From Flavobacteriales bacterium UBA852 (GTDB taxonomy: Bacteria; Bacteroidota; Bacteroidia; Flavobacteriales_E; Vicingaceae): a stretch of 64,000 nucleotides of DNA. A program made the position numbers and the translations under genes. Shown here piece by piece: positions 44,188 to 54,100 of the stretch. A model generated the notes under the pieces. It was not told the origin of the DNA. It searched no databases and saw nothing but the letters and a program-made list of their open reading frames with translations. The DNA is taken from NCBI GenBank assembly GCA_002295925.1, contig DBGO01000017.1:1-64000 (forward strand), in the 5' to 3' direction. The number at the start of each line of letters is the position of its first letter. The stretch's first letter is position 1.

Positions 44188-44803
44188 ATAAAAAAGAAAT
44201 ATCTCCCAATCCTTCACGGATTACTTCACATTCTCCCGAAGAACAATCAATAATAGTAGAAGGAACATTATTTCCGTATCCACCGTCAATAATATATTTT
44301 ATTTGCGAATTATAGCGCTCATAGATAAGTTCTGGGTCGGTGGTGTAATCCAAAATTTCGTCATCATCATGCAATGAAGTTGTAATTAACGGATTGCCCA
44401 ATGCTTCTACAATTGCCAAATCAATTTTATTTTCAGGGATTCTAATCCCTATGGTTTTCTTTTTGCTGCGAAATAATTTGGGCACTTGATTATTGGCTTC
44501 CAGAATAAATGTGTAAGGTCCGGGCAATGCTCTTTTTAATATTTTAAATACATTATTAGGAATTTGAGGTGTATATTCCGATATTTCGGAAATATCCTTT
44601 AGCAGTATGGAAAAATTTGCTTTTTCGAGTTTCACTCCTTTGATTTGCGCCATTTTTTCAACAGCTTTTTTATTCATCAAATCACAACCAAAGGCATAAA
44701 CTGTATCTGTAGGATAGATGATTACCTCGCCGGATTTTAAGGCATCCACAATTTGATTTATCTTTCTTTTATCCGGATTTTCAGGATGAATTTTGTATAA
44801 CAT
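44186..44803 (-). CDS. YrdC/Sua5-domain protein (threonylcarbamoyl-AMP synthase family)
   Basis: A 205-residue protein with a single YrdC domain: IIYPTDTVYAFGCDLMNKKAV (about 31-51), FSILLKDISEIS, GPYTFILEA, IGIRIPENKI, LITTSLH. Family members make threonylcarbamoyl-AMP for the universal t6A37 tRNA modification, but YciO-type paralogues also exist; the single domain and the IGIRIPE pattern fit either. Eleven bases upstream on the same strand is the PorE-like gene. Confidence 0.82.
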   Translation of the reverse strand: MLYKIHPENPDKRKINQIVDALKSGEVIIYPTDTVYAFGCDLMNKKAVEKMAQIKGVKLEKANFSILLKDISEISEYTPQIPNNVFKILKRALPGPYTFILEANNQVPKLFRSKKKTIGIRIPENKIDLAIVEALGNPLITTSLHDDDEILDYTTDPELIYERYNSQIKYIIDGGYGNNVPSTIIDCSSGECEVIREGLGDISFL

Positions 44804-44814
44804 ATTTTACCGAT

Positions 44815-46359
44815 TTAAGGGGTTAGATAAAAATTTTGTTCCATAAATGGTACAAAATCACTTAAACCTTTTACAATAACATCTCGCGTTACCGTTTTAC
44901 CATTTGCTTCGATAAGCATTTGATAACTTCCGGGTTTTAATATCACCACAAATTTACCGCTTTTACTGTTGGGCATGTATTGCCCTATTTCTTCTTGCGT
45001 ACGATTATCGGTTACAGAAATAAACGCATCGGTTATTGGTGTTGTAGATAAAGAATCGCTAAAAATTTGCCCTTTAATTACGGTTTGATTATCGCCTAAA
45101 TCTTCAAAGGTAACGCGGTAAATATCCAAAAAGCCGTAGCTGTCTTCCCGCCAACAAGAAATATAAGCATGCCTTGCATCCTCGGTAAAAGAAATAGTCA
45201 TATTATCTTCCGGCGTATTTACCGGATAACCAATATTTTCGGGCTTACTCCACGTATTTGTTTCAGGGTCCCATACGGTTTTGAAAATATCAAAACCACC
45301 TATACTGTTGTGTCCTTCGGATGCAAAATACATAGTTTTACCATCAAAAAATAAATTCGGAAAATCTTCATCATAAGGTGTATTGACTACATCACCTATG
45401 TTTTGAGGTTCGGCCCAATCGCCGGTAGGCAATTTACGTGTGATATAAATATCCTTACCACCAAAACCTCCGGGTCTGCGACTGGCAAAAAGCAAAGTAT
45501 TACCATCAGGAGATATGGTCGCCGAACTTTCAAATCCTTTTGAATTGATTGCTTCGGAAAATTTTTCTTTTTTTCGAAATTTGCCTTTTGAAAAATAGGA
45601 AACATAAATATCTCCTACGTTTTTTATATCATCAAAATAGATGAACAACTGTTTTCCATCGGCAGAAAGACCAACAGCTTGCTCATCATAAGTTGAATTG
45701 ACCAACGTTTTAAGATTTTTGGCCGGTGCCCATTCACCGTTTTCAACAGTTGACATATAAATATCCGAAGAGTAATATCCGTCAAATTCTCGCGTACGTC
45801 CAACGACATCTTTTCTTCGAGCAGTCCAAACCATCATTGATTCATCTTTTGTAATAAACGGATAATAATCCGGATATTCTGTATTGATATTCGGCCCTAC
45901 ATTTTTAAAGGTTACATTTATGGGTGCCGGAACTAATTTTTCTGCATTATTTACCATTTCTATTCTCCTGTCCACATCTTCCAGATGTTTCCCTTTTCCC
46001 AATTGTTTGTATTTCTTAAACGCTCTTCGGGCTTCTTCAAAACGTAAATTGTAATGATATGCCAATCCCAAATAGTAATAAGCTTCAGGGTCGGCATTAT
46101 TTTCGGCGGCAATTTCCAAGTAATTTACTGCTTCTTTTTTATCTCTGTCAGTCAATAAAATAGAAACTCCGGCACGAAAATTATACAATGGATCTTTTGG
46201 CTTGGCTTTGAGTAATTTTTTGTAAACGATTAATGCATCAACAAAATTTTGGTTACGATAGTGTTCATCGGCATCGGCAGGGTCGGGACGTTGTGCAAAA
46301 CTGGTATTTGCAATAAGCAATGAAGTAAGTATAATTAGTATCGATAAGTATTTGTGCAT
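44815..46359 (-). CDS. PorE-like TPR/beta-propeller protein lacking OmpA domain
   Basis: A 514-residue exported protein. Signal peptide 1-22 (ends SFAQ). TPR repeats at about 30-130 (YYLGLAYHYNLRFEEARRAF). WD40-like PD40 beta-propeller repeats at about 150-410 (GLSADGKQLFIYF, SPDGNTLLFASRRPGGFGGKDIYI, TMYFASEGHNSIGGFDIF). A carboxypeptidase-regulatory-like domain at about 425-500 (VIKGQIFSDSLSTTPITDAFISV). This is the PorE order, but the peptidoglycan-binding OmpA-like domain that should follow is absent and the protein ends at QNFYLTP. It may be a paralogue that binds T9SS components without anchoring to the wall (inference). Confidence 0.8.
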   Translation of the reverse strand: MHKYLSILIILTSLLIANTSFAQRPDPADADEHYRNQNFVDALIVYKKLLKAKPKDPLYNFRAGVSILLTDRDKKEAVNYLEIAAENNADPEAYYYLGLAYHYNLRFEEARRAFKKYKQLGKGKHLEDVDRRIEMVNNAEKLVPAPINVTFKNVGPNINTEYPDYYPFITKDESMMVWTARRKDVVGRTREFDGYYSSDIYMSTVENGEWAPAKNLKTLVNSTYDEQAVGLSADGKQLFIYFDDIKNVGDIYVSYFSKGKFRKKEKFSEAINSKGFESSATISPDGNTLLFASRRPGGFGGKDIYITRKLPTGDWAEPQNIGDVVNTPYDEDFPNLFFDGKTMYFASEGHNSIGGFDIFKTVWDPETNTWSKPENIGYPVNTPEDNMTISFTEDARHAYISCWREDSYGFLDIYRVTFEDLGDNQTVIKGQIFSDSLSTTPITDAFISVTDNRTQEEIGQYMPNSKSGKFVVILKPGSYQMLIEANGKTVTRDVIVKGLSDFVPFMEQNFYLTP

Positions 46360-46471
46360 ATATTCTTTTCTTCTATCCTTTCAAATTTCGTTCCAATGAT
46401 TAAAGATAAATATTTTTTTCAATTTCAAAAATGTTTTATTTGGTTCATTTTCAGAACAAAATATATCCGTT

Positions 46472-47968
46472 TTATTTTCGTTTCAATTTCCATTTGGATT
46501 GTTTACAATCTTTATTTAAACTGCTTTGCTGTGCAGGATTACTTTTCATACTCGTTTGGTGATAAAAAGTTGCCAAAAGTGCCGCAATTTCTTCTTTTTC
46601 ATTATTTTTTTGTTTTAATACTTCGGGGGTAAAATATTTGGCAACAAAATGAGTATCAAAATCGCCGGAAATAAAATTAGGGTGTTGTAAAGCAAATTTA
46701 CAAAACGGTAAAGTTGTTTCCACACCGCTGATTTGATATTCGTCAATTGCCCGAATCATTCTTTGACGGGCTTCTTCACGGTCTTTTCCGTAAGTGATTA
46801 ATTTACTGATCATCGGATCGTAATAGATGGGTATTTCCATCCCTTGCTCAAAACCATCATCTACACGCACACCCGGTCCGGCAGGACGATTATATGTGTT
46901 TAGTTTTCCGATATCCGGCAAGAAATTATTTGCAGGGTCTTCGGCATATACACGCACTTCGAATGAATGTCCGAGAATTTTTAAATCTTCTTGTTTAAAT
47001 GATATTGGACTTCCCTCGGCAATATTTATTTGCTCACGCACCAAATCTACTCCTGTTATTTGTTCGGTTACCGGATGTTCTACTTGCAAACGGGTATTCA
47101 TCTCCAAGAAATAGAAATTTTTATTTTCATCCAATAAAAATTCTACTGTACCGGCACCTACGTAATTACAAGCTCTTGCCACATCTACGGCACATTTGCC
47201 CATGGCTTCTCTTATTTCAGGAGTAAGCACACTGCTGGGTGCTTCTTCAATAACTTTTTGATGTCGTCGTTGAATGGAACATTCCCGTTCAAACAAGTGA
47301 ACAATATTTCCGTGTGTATCGGCAAGTACTTGAATTTCTATATGACGCGGTGAACCTACATATCTTTCTATAAAAACAGAGCCATCGCCAAAAGCAGAAA
47401 CAGCCTCACTTATGGCGCGTTGCATTTGTTCTTCCAGCATTTCTTCAGACTCTACTATACGCATACCTTTTCCACCTCCTCCGGCAGAAGCTTTTATTAA
47501 AATAGGAAAACCAATCTCTTTGGCGACTTTCTTGGCTTCTTCGGGGTCATCAATTGCTCCTTCTGTACCGGGAACCATAGGGATATTATATTTTTTGACA
47601 GCCGCTTTTGCTGCCAACTTACTTCCCATTACTTCCATTGCCTCGGGTGACGGACCTATAAAAATTATTCCGGCATCAGTGATTCTGCGCGTTGCATCAG
47701 CATTTTCGGATAAAAATCCGTATCCCGGATGGATGGCATCCACACCTAAATCTTTACAAACTTTTATGATTTTATCTACTTGTAAATATGATTCTGCAGA
47801 AGGCGGAGGTCCAATGCATACGGCTTCATCGGCATATCTGACAAATGGTGCAGTTCTGTCGGCTTCGGAAAATACGGCTACCGTTTTTATTCCCATATCT
47901 TTTGCCGTTCGCATAATTCGCAACGCTATTTCACCTCTGTTGGCTACCAATATTTTTTTTATCTTCAT
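46472..47968 (-). CDS. accC: acetyl/acyl-CoA carboxylase biotin carboxylase subunit
   Basis: ATP-dependent carboxylation of biotin on a carrier protein. N-terminal KKILVANRGEIALRIMR, ATP-grasp loop ASAGGGGKGMRIV (about 160-172), catalytic and metal residues in MNTRLQVEHPVTE (about 283-295), and the biotin carboxylase C-domain to about 445. A further Lys/Gln-rich tail of about 50 residues ends in KWKLKRK, as in Bacteroidota acyl-CoA carboxylase subunits. ATG 47968 is used; the frame reaches TTG 47983. No biotin carrier or carboxyltransferase gene adjoins it. Confidence 0.93.
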   Translation of the reverse strand: MKIKKILVANRGEIALRIMRTAKDMGIKTVAVFSEADRTAPFVRYADEAVCIGPPPSAESYLQVDKIIKVCKDLGVDAIHPGYGFLSENADATRRITDAGIIFIGPSPEAMEVMGSKLAAKAAVKKYNIPMVPGTEGAIDDPEEAKKVAKEIGFPILIKASAGGGGKGMRIVESEEMLEEQMQRAISEAVSAFGDGSVFIERYVGSPRHIEIQVLADTHGNIVHLFERECSIQRRHQKVIEEAPSSVLTPEIREAMGKCAVDVARACNYVGAGTVEFLLDENKNFYFLEMNTRLQVEHPVTEQITGVDLVREQINIAEGSPISFKQEDLKILGHSFEVRVYAEDPANNFLPDIGKLNTYNRPAGPGVRVDDGFEQGMEIPIYYDPMISKLITYGKDREEARQRMIRAIDEYQISGVETTLPFCKFALQHPNFISGDFDTHFVAKYFTPEVLKQKNNEKEEIAALLATFYHQTSMKSNPAQQSSLNKDCKQSKWKLKRK

Positions 47969-48052
47969 ATTCTTATTTTTCAATAGTTCAAATTAATGAG
48001 TGTATAAAAATACTCAACAAATGGTAATTTGGAAGCAATGGCTTGAAAATTT

Positions 48053-50299
48053 TTAGAATGGATAACCGATACCGAGATTGAGAATAGTGTTCTTGAGTTT
48101 AAACTCAAATTGTTCGTTCTCCGGTTTTGCCGGATTTTTAAAACCATTAGCCAAATCAAACCGAATAAGAAAAAATTCAAAATCCAAACGCACGCCAATT
48201 CCGGCATCCAAAGCCAAATCTTGCCATAATCGCGAAGGGTTAATTTCCGCATTAGGTCGATTGATATCCGGTGTAAGCAACCATATATTACCGGCATCAA
48301 CAAATAATGCCATTTCCAGATATTTAATTACATCAAACCTGTATTCCAGGTTGCCGATAATTTTAAGATTACCTATTTGGTCTACCACACTTACCGCCAA
48401 TGTATCGCTTAATGAACCGGGACCTAAAGTGCGTGCTCGCCAGCCTCGTATATCGTTTACACCGCCGGCAAAAAAACTTTTAACAAAAGGCAAAACAGTC
48501 GTGTTTCCATATGGCACACCTGCTCCAATAAATAAATGCTGCACAAATGAGGTATGTTTTAAATTCAGATAATTGGTAAAATCCAACGTCCCCAAAAGAT
48601 ATTGAGAGAAACGAACGCTGTAATAGGTGTAATACCCTTCTCCGGTTACCGGTTGGTTTGAATATTTGCTGTATAAATACAATAAATTTCCCGATGATTC
48701 GATATTGAGGTTTAACATTTGAAAACGATTGTCCCGTTTATTTTTACGGTTATTGTATAAAAATTCGTAGCTCATTGCCGGAATAAACTGGTCTTGGTAA
48801 GAATTTATTAAAAACGGGTCATTCAAATTATCCAATGTTTGTTGAAAACGTTCACTTGGGTTTAATTGTATATAATTTATTTGCACGGGGTAAAATCGAT
48901 GGGCTTTAAATTGGGTTTCGTTCCATTGGTAACCGAAAGAAAAATTAGCAACATACCTTTCATAATCGGGACGTTTTTGATAGTTGTAATCAACGCTGAA
49001 AACTGTAACAGGCGCATTATTTATAGAAAATTTCGATGCTTTGAACGGCAATAAAAATGCAGGAATTTTAAGTTCAACATTAGGCGCTGCCATCACTGTA
49101 TTAAACGGCAAATAATCGAAAATTTGTTGATTTTGTTGTGTATTCAGCACCGGTTGCACCTCTAAACCGCCTTTCAATTGAACAGACAATCGTTCGGCGT
49201 GTTTAAATACGTTTTTATTTAAATATCCCACAGAACTAAATATACCTAAATTGCTGCTGTTATTGGTCGCTGTCATTTCTGCCGTAAAGCGCTTGGTAGG
49301 TTGGTATTCGAGTTGTATAACAGCATTTAAATAATCACCACTCTCATTCAGTTGAATATTGATGACTTTAAATATTTGCAATCGCGATAAAAATTTATAC
49401 GTACTTACAACATTTTTTTCTTGGTATAATTCACCGGGTTTTAAAAACAATTGATTGTATATGGTATTGATTTTTACAGGGGATTTTTTGGCATTAACAA
49501 AATAAACATCTTTATAAATCACTGTATCGTTTTGAGTTTCTTTCCCTTTAAAATTTACTGTAATCTTTCCGAGATGATATTTTTTAAAAATCCGTTCATT
49601 TTTAAGCGATTTTTCATTAATCTTAGCAACAATATCAACTTTATAATTGTTGGTATCTACCTTAAAAACAATATCTTTTTTCGAAAAATAATAATACCCC
49701 TCATTTCGTAAGATATTGGTTATCCGTTCCCGTTCATTATCCAATTTATCTACATCGAATATATCGCCTTTAAATATAATTTTTGACTGCTGTTTGTTTT
49801 GCGATTCAATTAACTTTTGCAAGTAAGGTTTAGCACTAAAGTCAATTTTATACGAGTTGATTCTAAAAGGTTTATCTACAGAAATGGAATAAATGACTTT
49901 TACTTTGTTTCTTTTTTTATTGAAAATTTCAAGGTGAGTAATATGATGATGAAAATATCCTTTTTTATTCAAATAAAAATCAAAATTTGTTAGTGTTTTT
50001 TGTACATATATGGAGTCGTAAATAACGGGAGGTTCTCCTACTATTTTTTGCAATTTACCTTCTTTGTAAAACAAGTTATAAGCCATTAAGTAAAAAGGGA
50101 TGCCCAAAATTCGCTTATTTGGTTTTTGGAGTACCAGTGCATTAATTTCATCGGGCGGAAGGCGTAAATCTTTGTATTTCACCTTTACCTTTGTGAGCAA
50201 ATATTTATCCTTTGGCACGTACTTGGTAATTTTACAACTTACAAAGACCGTTGCCAGAATTAAATAATATAACCGATATTTGCTTAAGTTTATCCGCAT
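48053..50299 (-). CDS. Omp85/BamA-like outer-membrane protein
   Basis: A 748-residue outer-membrane protein of the BamA/TamA surface-antigen superfamily. The N-terminal signal has a possible lipobox (FVSC, Cys about 22). Residues about 25-350 are POTRA-like segments; about 370-748 form a C-terminal beta-barrel with GGVNDIRGWRARTLGPGS, equivalent to the conserved VRG(Y/F) loop-6 motif, and a terminal NLGIGYPF with final aromatic. The frame continues to 50353, but that would run into the divergent methyltransferase gene, so ATG 50299 is chosen. Probably inserts or exports OM proteins or lipids (inference). Confidence 0.88.
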   Translation of the reverse strand: MRINLSKYRLYYLILATVFVSCKITKYVPKDKYLLTKVKVKYKDLRLPPDEINALVLQKPNKRILGIPFYLMAYNLFYKEGKLQKIVGEPPVIYDSIYVQKTLTNFDFYLNKKGYFHHHITHLEIFNKKRNKVKVIYSISVDKPFRINSYKIDFSAKPYLQKLIESQNKQQSKIIFKGDIFDVDKLDNERERITNILRNEGYYYFSKKDIVFKVDTNNYKVDIVAKINEKSLKNERIFKKYHLGKITVNFKGKETQNDTVIYKDVYFVNAKKSPVKINTIYNQLFLKPGELYQEKNVVSTYKFLSRLQIFKVINIQLNESGDYLNAVIQLEYQPTKRFTAEMTATNNSSNLGIFSSVGYLNKNVFKHAERLSVQLKGGLEVQPVLNTQQNQQIFDYLPFNTVMAAPNVELKIPAFLLPFKASKFSINNAPVTVFSVDYNYQKRPDYERYVANFSFGYQWNETQFKAHRFYPVQINYIQLNPSERFQQTLDNLNDPFLINSYQDQFIPAMSYEFLYNNRKNKRDNRFQMLNLNIESSGNLLYLYSKYSNQPVTGEGYYTYYSVRFSQYLLGTLDFTNYLNLKHTSFVQHLFIGAGVPYGNTTVLPFVKSFFAGGVNDIRGWRARTLGPGSLSDTLAVSVVDQIGNLKIIGNLEYRFDVIKYLEMALFVDAGNIWLLTPDINRPNAEINPSRLWQDLALDAGIGVRLDFEFFLIRFDLANGFKNPAKPENEQFEFKLKNTILNLGIGYPF

Positions 50300-50318
50300 A
50301 AAAAGTCTTACAAAGTAA

Positions 50319-51050
50319 ATGATTTCTAAAACACAAATAAAATATCTGCTCAAGTTACGACAAAAGAAATACAGAAAATTGCACGGAGAGTTTTTAATTG
50401 AAGGAAAAAAAATTGTTCAAGATGCTTTACATTCATCTTTCGAAATTAAAACCATTTGGACAACACCGGAAAATTTAACACTCTTTGAACCATATTCAAA
50501 TAATATCCTATTAGAAGAGATAACCCAACAGCAAGCCGAACAACTTTCAACACTTAAAAGCCCCGAAGGGGTTTTTGCATTGATAAAAATTCCTTCAAAC
50601 GAAATAAAAATAACAGAAGGTCCCGTTTTATTACTCGATTTTATACAAGACCCCGGAAATTTAGGAACTATTATTCGTACTGCCGACTGGTTTGGTTTTA
50701 AGGCTGTTATTTGCAGTAATAATACAGTCGATGTTTTTAATCCTAAAACCATTCAAGCGGCTAAAGGAAGTATTTTTCATATTCCAGTAGTATATGATGA
50801 ACTGCTTACTTGGATGAATAAACACAATAATTTTGACTTTTTTGCTACAACATTATCCGGAAAAGACATAAAAACTATTGATTTTGACGTCAACAAAACC
50901 GCTATTGTTATTGGTAATGAAGCAAATGGAATAAGTAAGGAAGTATTAAACTATTCGGATAAAAAAATAACCATTCTCAAAAAAGGTCAAGCAGAATCAT
51001 TAAATGCGGCAATTGCCACTTCTATTTGTTGTTTTTGTGTAAACGGATAA
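50319..51050 (+). CDS. SpoU/TrmH-family RNA 2'-O-methyltransferase
   Basis: A 243-residue SPOUT methyltransferase acting on rRNA or tRNA. N-terminal substrate-binding domain (SKTQIKYLLKLRQKKYR) and catalytic domain with motif 1 FIQDPGNLGTIIRTADWFG (about 108-126), motif 2 IVIGNEANGIS (about 190-200) and motif 3 ESLNAAIATSI (about 225-235), the knot that binds SAM. The exact target nucleotide cannot be told. Divergent from the Omp85 gene with 19 bases between start codons. Confidence 0.9.
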   Translation: MISKTQIKYLLKLRQKKYRKLHGEFLIEGKKIVQDALHSSFEIKTIWTTPENLTLFEPYSNNILLEEITQQQAEQLSTLKSPEGVFALIKIPSNEIKITEGPVLLLDFIQDPGNLGTIIRTADWFGFKAVICSNNTVDVFNPKTIQAAKGSIFHIPVVYDELLTWMNKHNNFDFFATTLSGKDIKTIDFDVNKTAIVIGNEANGISKEVLNYSDKKITILKKGQAESLNAAIATSICCFCVNG

Positions 51051-51052
51051 TG

Positions 51053-51079
51053 AAAAAGCAGCCGCATAGGCGACTGCTT
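51053..51079 (-). terminator. terminator of the M4 protease gene
   Basis: AAGCAG-C-CGC and GCG-A-CTGCTT form a hairpin with one internal mismatch (51056-51079). On the minus strand it is followed by TTTTTCA, as expected for termination downstream of the M4 protease gene. Confidence 0.6.
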
Positions 51080-51110
51080 ATCTATTTATTAAGATTCACT
51101 TTCTTTTTTT

Positions 51111-54100
51111 TTATCTGACAACTAACTTTTCTACCGTTTGTGTACCATCTTTTTCAATAATTACCAAATGGTAAACACCTTTGGCAAAATCATTTAATTG
51201 AATTAATTGTTTGCGTTTTGATAATTGCTGAACAGATATGTTTTGTTCTTTTCCTAATATATCGTATAAAATTACTTGTTGAACATTACTTAAATTGCCT
51301 GTCAAATAAAATTGTCCGGAATTAGGGTTTGGATAAGTTTTAAATGTTGCATTTTCACTTAGTTGAGCAGTAGAAGTAGGCGTACAATTATCTACCGTAA
51401 CGGTAACCGGTACTATAGGACTTGTACAATCTGCGGCTTTAACTTCCCAATCATAAAAGAAATAATAATATCCGGTTGGATTAGTTGAGGCACTACTTTG
51501 TGTAATAGAAACCAATCCGGGAATTGTATATGGATAATTGGTTCCGGCATTATTTCTATACATATCTATTGTAGAGTTTTGCGAAACACCCAATTGATAA
51601 TTATTTCCGGGAGGAACAATAAAGTTTAAATTCACTCTTTGTGTTCCGGACGGAATGTTAATGGTTGTCGCTTGAAGAACAGTTCCTGTATTATCACGTA
51701 ATTCAATAGTTCTGTTTGCCGTAGAATTGGCATACACCACTACCGAAACAATTTCAACTTGTTGCAATGCATCAAAAATTAAATATTGGTAATTATTAAA
51801 CATTGCACCGCCCCCACTATTATCGGGCTTTCCTACATTTTGAATTTGTGCGGGAAGAATATTTTGCACATAGTAAGTAGTTGTACTCGATAAGTTTGGG
51901 GTTGTATATGTACTTCCTAATCCAATTGTATTTGACGCATTTGCATCGCTATACCAAACAATACTGTCTGGTGCCGAAGCTGTTAATGTAGTGCTTTGAT
52001 TAACACAAACCGTATCATCACTCACTACAGGTGCTTGTGGCATATTTACTGTAATGTAGGATGTTTGAGTGGCAACATCCGAACCATTAGCATTGGTAGC
52101 CGTAAGTGTTACGGTATAAGTACCATTTGCCGTATATTGATGTGTTGGGTTTTGTAAATTAGATGTATTACCATCACCAAAATCCCAAGACCAAGAAGTT
52201 GGTCCGTTGGTTGATAAATCGGTAAAGTTTACCAACCCTGTGCAAGTTGAAGGATTATCTGCCGTAAAATTTGCTGTTGGCGGTGCAGTAGGCAAAGTAC
52301 ATTGCCAAGTCATTTCAAATCCGGCTTGCTCTACACCGGGGTCAGAATGAAAATGTACTGTAATACTTCCGCCTGTTGATGTAATTGAACCCGGATTTCC
52401 GGTTGTATTACAATATTTACCCAATGAAGGTGCATTGGTAGAATTTCCGTCAAAAATTTCAATAAAATCATAATCACAAGTACTACCACTTCCTGCTTCT
52501 ATATCAAATTGAGGAAAGGATATGGTTACGGTTGATGCTCCTACCGGAGAAATTGTAATATAACTGTCTTCATTGGCACCATAATTTCCGTTATTTCCAC
52601 CACTGTCATATACCGTACCGGAGCACGATGATTGAGTTGGTGCATTTCCGTTATTGGGCATAGTAACAATACAAGGTAATGCTGAATCTATTGTAATATA
52701 TTGTGTTTGAATAATCGTATCAATACCACACGTACCACCATCTGCGATAAGTGTTACAGTATATGTTCCATAATTGTTATATGTATGCTGCGGATTGATG
52801 TTTGTAGAAGTATTACCATCGCCAAAATCCCACCAAAAATTATTTCCGTTTACACTTAAATTGGTAAACGAAACTGTTGCAGGAGCTGAACAAATTTGAG
52901 TTTGGTCGGCAGAAAAATTCGCCACAGTATTTGGTGAATAGGGTTGTCCTACCCCAACAGCATACCAAGCATCAGTAGTAGTCGCTACTTCAGGTGAACA
53001 TCCTCCGAATAAATCTACAGCACTTTGAATGGCATAAAATCTTGCATCAGCATAATTGGATGATGATGTTAAATAAACGGTTAAATTTCTGAAAGCTATT
53101 GCCGAAGCAGAGGCAAATCCTATTCCGGAAACATTATAAGTATTTCCCAAATCATTGGTTCCACTACCTCCGTTCACCATTAAATAATACCAATAATTTT
53201 GTACGCCGCTGTTGGTATGCACTCCTCCATTGTCGGCTGTTCCTGTGTACCAATTAGTTCCCTGATAAGTATCCGGGTCACCTTGGGCATTCGGGTTGGA
53301 CATATCACGAATAATAAAACCTAAATCCTCTCCCATTGTCCAATTGGCATTATTTGGACGTCCGAACCATTCAACAGAAACTCCAAAAATATCACTAAAC
53401 GATTCGTTTAAAGCACCTGATTCATTTTGATAAACTAATTGTGCCGTATTTGATGTAAGTCCATGAGTAACTTCATGCCCTGCAATATCCAACGCGGTAA
53501 AAGGTGTAGAACCGCTGCTACCATCACCATAAGTCATTCGTTGACCATCCCAAAAAGCATTTCCGTAATTTGAATCATAATGAACGTAACTCAATAAAGC
53601 AAATCCATTTCCGTCTATTGAATTACGGTTATGTTGTGTTAAGTAATAATCATAGGTCATTTCAGCTCCCCAATGTGCATCGGTAGCGTATTGGTCGTAA
53701 TTACCGTTTACATTATTCCAAAAATTGTCCGAGTCGGTAAAATCAACGGCTGAAGCGTAAGAAGTTCCTGTTTGACAATTATAGGTTTGAATGCCGTTAC
53801 CTCTTCCCGTTTCGCGTAATCGATAAGTTGTTCCTGTATTATCTGCCGTGATGGTTTGTGTTCCGCTATAACCGGTAACAGCCGTTCCAACAGCATCGGC
53901 ATGATGAATTAAATCTTGTACAAAAATAATTTCGCCGGTTTGTGCACTTACATATACCTCTTTTCGAGCTAATGGTTTGTGGGCATAGATGTTAAATTTA
54001 TAAGTTAATTGCGGTGTTTGAGAAAAATCGGCATCGGGATGCATATATACAGTTTCTGCCACAGGATAATATGTTGCATTCGGATTATTTTGCTCGATTT

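Noticed and set aside
46354..46632. 92-codon plus-strand frame over the gap and end of the biotin carboxylase gene
   Set aside because: Mostly antisense to accC; the hydrophobic sequence comes from reading T-rich DNA. No start signal or family.
47412..47996. 194-codon plus-strand frame
   Set aside because: Antisense shadow of the biotin carboxylase gene; Ser/Ala/Pro-rich with no family match.
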